A DNA stretch of 64,000 bases from Arachnopeziza araneosa (Eukaryota > Ascomycota > Leotiomycetes > Helotiales > Arachnopezizaceae), in NCBI GenBank assembly GCA_003988855.1, contig QYAI01000013.1:238425-302424 (forward strand), given 5' to 3'. The notes beneath the pieces were generated by a model, which worked only from the letters and a program-made list of their open reading frames with translations, did not search any database and was not told the DNA's origin. Each line of letters begins with the position of its first letter. Position 1 is the stretch's first letter. Position numbers and translations under genes: made by a program. This document shows, piece by piece, positions 59,725 to 64,000 of the stretch.

Positions 59725-60891
59725 TCACCAAAACTTGACATTGTTAGGAAAGCAAGACGTGATCGATGTCCACGGAAGACAGAGATAAATCTCTTCGACA
59801 TTGATGAGAGCGTCTTTGGGAGCATTGTCAGCAGATGATTTGGATCCCACGAGTGTAAGCGCCTTTCTGGATTGCTCTTCTATTTCCCGATGAGAGTTTT
59901 GAGAATAAACAACATCGGCTCCTGAATCCAGCTTGATAGCCTCAACATAAACTATTTTCGGGAAGGTAGGAGAGAGTGGCGACAGGAGGTTTTCGACACC
60001 ATCTTTACTGTATTTATCGATTTTCAGCTTCTTTGTTGTGAGACCATCTAGCTTCTTGTCCCCATCATGAGCACTGATCCACGCCAAAGGCGCCAGCCTT
60101 TTAGCTAACTCTAGGCCTCCTTCCGCACCTGCGCATACTGTGCCTCCCAGCCACCAAGGATTATATGCCTTGTCGAAACAATGGAACATCGCTGTAAGTG
60201 GAAGAGCGTCGTTCTCTTCTAAGTAGGTACTATAGGGTTTTAGAGCGCTATAACTAATGCCATGTGGGACATGAATAATGGAGAGAGGTCGATTCGGGTT
60301 AAACAGGGTCGCAGTAGATGTAAACGATATTTGAGATGGTGAAAAGGGGGTCTTTTCGTCAGTTATGGGAATAAAAGGCTGGTACGTGATCCCAACCGCT
60401 TTGTGCATGCCAGCAAGGTCAATCGGTTGCTCAATGATGGAAACTGTGAGCTGTCCCAGCAATCTTAACATATCTAAAGCCGGGCTAACAATTGGTATGG
60501 TATACACCTCGGAGGTCTTGTTGAAGATAGGTAAGGCAATAACCTTTTCTGGCCTAAAGTGATTCCAACTCAAGATAGTCTTTGCGGCTGCAGGTTCGGC
60601 AAAGATGAGAGTAGAGCTTTGGCGGGGAAGTTTGATAAGAGTATCCTTGTGGCAGTGATCGGTCATGTTCTGAGAAATAATAACAGCGTCTAAGGGTTGT
60701 GGGAGATCGTTAAGGGATGTAACACAAGCTGGTGTAGTTGGCATAGACACGGAAAGAAGTTTGTGAAATACAGTAGAGGATCCAGAGAGCCATGGATCTA
60801 TAACAACTCTATAGATTGTCGAACAAGACGAGTCTTGAAATTCGAGTAGAAAGGACGCATCATCGTTCAGATGCTGAATTCGGACCGACAT
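59725..60891 (-). CDS. Metallo-beta-lactamase-fold protein with degenerate metal motif
   Basis: Intronless, 388 residues from MSVRIQHLNDDASFLLEF at 60891; the open frame continues upstream but the homologous start is here. It resembles UlaG-like MBL-fold proteins: strand DDASFLLEFQD, then VVIDPWLSGSS and the loop DAVIISQNMTDHCHKDTL. The usual HxHxDH is SQNMTDH, so the first two His are Gln and Met, while Asp-His and the following Cys-His remain. Later SIIHVPHGISYSAL and WISAHDGDKKLDG hold candidate ligand His/Asp residues. Either a single-metal enzyme or a non-catalytic relative. I have seen this DHCH form as a fungal subfamily, so it is likely ancestral rather than a fresh mutation. Confidence 0.72.
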   Translation of the reverse strand: MSVRIQHLNDDASFLLEFQDSSCSTIYRVVIDPWLSGSSTVFHKLLSVSMPTTPACVTSLNDLPQPLDAVIISQNMTDHCHKDTLIKLPRQSSTLIFAEPAAAKTILSWNHFRPEKVIALPIFNKTSEVYTIPIVSPALDMLRLLGQLTVSIIEQPIDLAGMHKAVGITYQPFIPITDEKTPFSPSQISFTSTATLFNPNRPLSIIHVPHGISYSALKPYSTYLEENDALPLTAMFHCFDKAYNPWWLGGTVCAGAEGGLELAKRLAPLAWISAHDGDKKLDGLTTKKLKIDKYSKDGVENLLSPLSPTFPKIVYVEAIKLDSGADVVYSQNSHREIEEQSRKALTLVGSKSSADNAPKDALINVEEIYLCLPWTSITSCFPNNVKFW

Positions 60892-63853
60892 AGTTGTTGA
60901 CTTGTTACTATAATTGACTCGAGTAAGTCCATGACCAACGTAAGCAAAGGGTATGGATACCTCTTGCAGGTACAATAAAATCCAGTAGGAAATAATCACT
61001 ACCTAGATCTTGGTAGCAAGGAGTGTTCTTGTCGGCAGGAAAGGAGGTAGGATCGTCGTTCTTTTCGCCCAAAGGAGGTCACGCCTCACTTCTTGGGGAA
61101 ATACTAGATAAGCTCTTCGATAAATGACTGAATCATGAGGGTATCACCGAGATAAACGGCATGTTCGTTGTCGTTGCAGAATGAAGGAGACATCACTGCG
61201 GGTGCGGAGGTTTAAAGCAGACTCCAAGGAGGGACGCCAGGGTGATGTCCCGCTTTCGATGGCGTTTGCTCGAGTCAAGGAGGGAAGTTCCAGACGAGAG
61301 GTTGTCCCGAGGCAAGTAGTGGATCCAAAGGTTGGAAGTGATTGGAGCCTGCTGCATCTATAAATGGAGCAGATAGAAAACATTTCGAATAGGAGGTGGT
61401 GTTTCTCGCTGAGCATTTTCTGTATGTACAAGTACAGGTGACTGCTCTTCTTGTTGATTTGTAACCTGACTGTAGGAATGTTCACATGGGAATTGAGATC
61501 ATCTGATACGGTAGGATTCTTGCCATTGTTGGATCTGGGTGAGTCGACGACTTGTTCCTGATAACTCGTATAGTTTACCTCGTCCATTCTCTCCTATATC
61601 CGCCTCGTATGTATCATTATTCGCTCTTCAGTATCTTCAATCATTCAATAGCAATCCAAGAAAGTACTGCCAAGAAAGCACGAGTCTGGAAAGCCAACAT
61701 TCCTGTGCCTACTAGCGCCTGCTGTTCTTGAATCAATTGGGAAGGATCTGACGTCGATCGCTGCAGCCACCAAGTGTTCGTCCCAGCGGACGAGAGAAGA
61801 TGATTGAGGTCTGGGAATACAATTGGTCAACGAAGAGCTCTCGGCTTCATGCAGGGTCTGACTGAGACAGGGCAGCTACTGCCGATGTTGGAACAGGGTT
61901 TTTGAGATAGTTTCGGATATCACAATCCTCTTTGGGGTTTCCTTCCAGCTGTACTAGGAAGAGGAGAGAGTGTTTTGGCAGAGGAAATAGCGGCTCTCTC
62001 GACAAGTCGGTTCGATGTGCCTCGAATTAGTTAGTGAACGTGGTTCGTTCACCCTCTACGTTTCGTTCTTTTCTAGGCACTCAGGTCTATCACGAAACTC
62101 GGGAGGGACGAGTACAGTTACTATCTTATAACTTCAAAGCCAAGACTATCTCTATCTTAGGCATATTGTGTTTGGATCAAGAAGCGCTGTGTTATCGTAA
62201 CTTGGTAGCGAGAATAATATCAATGTCAAGAGTTAGTTTCTGTCTTTTCTCGGCTCAGGAAAGCGGAGATTAAACTATCAGCTAGTAGCAGATATGCCAT
62301 AATCAGTACAACAGCTTGCTTGTACCGTTATTTATAGATAGTCGTTATTCGTATCTCTTAATTTAGTATAAAGAGGAAAGATAAAATCTTTATTTAACTT
62401 TCCGTAAGATTAGCTACAAGAATAAGCTATTCGGCAGCCGTTCAATCAAGATTCTGCATCTAGCCTGATCCTAGCAGAGCTCTGCCTACCAAAGGTTAAT
62501 CTTGGAGGTTCTCTTGGCGGATCCTAGCGAGGAAATAGCTCTTAGCTTTCGACTCTAGATGCAGTAAGTAGTTCTATGGAGGTCGCTTGTGACTAAGGCG
62601 CGGGAATTATCCGAGCAGGAAGAGCTCAGCAACACTGAGTTTCGTCATCGACTCATGGTAAATGATAGCATACCGGGATTGATGCTGTATTCCACGACTT
62701 GAGTCCTTTCGGCCGAATGTTGATAAGGAACGAAGACTAGAGTAGCTTGGGCAAGCTAAGGTTAGGAGACGAGTTAGGAGACGAAGAGACACTTCTCCAC
62801 GTTTCAATATCAAAGAACCTGAAGTCTGGCCGGTTGGTGGTAATTATTCTTGCGGGAAACGTGGCTCCGTTTCGTGGAGGTAACGGGATACTGTCCGCAG
62901 GCTGTCCGGACTCTTTAACAGCCGACGAGTATATTGCAGACGACGACGACGACCACTGGGACCATCGATTATTGTTCACACCAGCACAGCACTCGTCAAT
63001 CTCGAAGCGTCTGGCACTGGCCACGGACTGTGTTCTTCTTCTCGGGTTCTGGAAGAACGGCGGGCTTCTTGGCTTCTGGATCTCCCACCCTTCTGGGCAT
63101 GCTGCGAAGTTCAGATCCAGGCCGGCTGGTTCCCCTGTCGGATTGATTGGGCGCGGTTGGGCTGTGCTGGCGGTGCTGGTACCTCGACCTGAACTCCGCT
63201 GGCCACATCAACAGTTGTGAAGGTCGAGATTGGTCGCCCGCTGAGAGACTGGCCAGCGACTTGCATTGATGAAGGGAAATAACAGAAGCACCGTGCTTTC
63301 ACCGCTTATGCGAGTACCGACAGCACTCTTTTCCCACAACCCACGTCGCAGTCTGGATGATTGTTGCTGGCCGTGTGGTTGTTGCGCTGGAGAGGGGATG
63401 AGATGAGATAGTGCAAAAGGAGCAGAGCAAGCTGCCATCAATGACAAAGACGGCTCCAGTGCATTCGTGCTCCCTTCTCCACGCAGCAGCCAGTAAGCGG
63501 AGCTCCCACCTCTCCCCCCCTCCCCACTGTGAGCATCAGCACCCAGCTCCGACCCCTCGATTGATTGCCCAGAGGGCAGTTCAAACACCAATTGTAGGAA
63601 CGGCAGGGAGTAGCTCCCCCCAATCCACAAGCTCCCACACCTCGTCTCCCTTCCCACAATCTAATCCATCAATCCTTTGTGCCTCTTCCCATCACAAGCT
63701 ATTCTCGTCGCATCCCCTCCGCCTCGAGGATGCGCCGCTTTGCTGGAGCTGTCGTCGCTGTCATCGTTGTCGTCAATTGAGAGCTCCCTCGGATTGTATA
63801 CCGTCTCCTATCTAATCGTCGCCCCGCTTGGCATGGTGGGGTTTATACTCGCA
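60892..63853. other. 3 kb region without a supportable gene
   Basis: Between the MBL-like gene and the gene starting at 63854. The interval 62030-62530 is AT-rich with many TA steps and might be a decayed (RIP-like) repeat, but no element can be named. A 12-bp tandem duplication (GTTAGGAGACGA twice) lies at 62761-62784. The last about 600 bp is CT/CA-rich and probably holds the promoter and 5' UTR of the next gene. Confidence 0.45.
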
Positions 63854-64000
63854 ATGCCTCCACGATCCGCTCTCACGTCGTCCTTTTCCGTCTCCGATTC
63901 CAACAATGAGGTCGTTTGTCCCTTAAGGAACCAAGATGGCTCTAGCTGTCGCAAAAGGTGCCTCGGCGTGAGTGTCTCTGCTCTGCTGCGTCTACACCCT
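63854..64000 (+). CDS. Cys-rich fungal protein, first exon (truncated by window)
   Basis: The ATG at 63854 opens an exon of 38 codons ending at 63967 before a GTGAGT donor; the rest lies beyond the window. The peptide starts MPPRSALTSSFSVSDSNNE and has the motif VVCPLRNQDGSSCRKRC, a Cys-rich pattern (C-x8-C-x3-C) that I recall from a conserved filamentous-fungal protein continuing with a C2H2-like His/Cys half. This is an inference; only the first part is visible. Confidence 0.6.
   Translation, partial: MPPRSALTSSFSVSDSNNEVVCPLRNQDGSSCRKRCLGVSVSALLRLHP

Noticed and set aside
62747..63220. 157-residue frame near the right end
   Set aside because: No motif, opposite strand equally open, contains a short tandem duplication; not supportable as a gene.

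Overview
The window is nuclear DNA of a filamentous ascomycete (Pezizomycotina; a Leotiomycetes-like genome is my best guess, not proven). This rests on short introns of about 44-60 nt with GTRNGY donors, CTRAC/CTGAC branch sites and YAG acceptors. It also rests on fungal-restricted families: an HSP30-type small heat-shock protein, the Mdm31 mitochondrial protein, a fungal rhodopsin-like 7TM protein and a BAR-PH-ArfGAP protein. All exon models were spliced by eye. For every complete multi-exon gene the exon lengths sum to a multiple of three, which supports the junctions, but none has transcript support here.

Layout. 1-430: 3' end of proteasome beta-6 (PRE7). 1741-3850 (-): YTH-domain RNA reader with an RRM. 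3851-9885: about 6 kb without a supportable gene. 9886-10518: HSP30 with a heat-shock-element promoter. 10941-11949 (-) and 12204-14406 (+): divergent PNO1 and MDM31. 14847-17079 (-): FHA-domain checkpoint kinase (Chk2 type). 17819-18765 (-) and 18947-19902 (+): divergent SAP30BP/HCNGP-like gene and proteasome beta-7 (PRE4). 20588-23256: Ser/Thr kinase. 23867-25193: eIF3m. 25666-27943 (-): glucosamine-6-phosphate synthase. 29104-30430 (-): proteasome ATPase RPT4. 31687-33252: enolase. 33747-34802: eIF3j. 35212-36600 (-): acyl-CoA thioesterase-like. 37766-41376: BAR-PH-ArfGAP. 42271-44078: C2 protein. 44886-46369: rhodopsin-domain 7TM. 47188-48126 (-): Myb/SANT-like. 49523-50664 (-): SAM methyltransferase. 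51969-53504 (-): Cys-rich nuclear-looking protein with two tandem repeat tracts, preceded by a cluster of degenerate about 30-bp repeats. 55770-57814: AMP-binding CoA ligase ending in a peroxisomal signal. 58277-59488: Tls1/C9orf78-like splicing factor. 59725-60891 (-): metallo-beta-lactamase-fold protein with a degenerate metal motif. 60892-63853: no supportable gene. 63854-end: first exon of a Cys-rich protein gene.

The first 35 kb is a housekeeping block: three proteasome genes (PRE7, PRE4, RPT4), two eIF3 subunits, ribosome assembly, glycolysis and chitin-precursor synthesis. From about 44 kb on, intergenic spacers are longer and rich in microsatellites, and the genes are more accessory (7TM sensor, methyltransferase, repeat protein, CoA ligase, MBL-like). 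I see no transposase, reverse transcriptase, secondary-metabolite core enzyme, tRNA, rRNA or CRISPR array.

Most interesting signals: the degenerate repeat family at 53.6-54.4 kb upstream of the repeat protein; a YTH reader whose m6A-cage loops carry long insertions; a 28-bp perfect palindrome at 48.77 kb; a duplicated in-frame splice acceptor in PRE4; a GC-AG intron; and 15-16-nt microexons.
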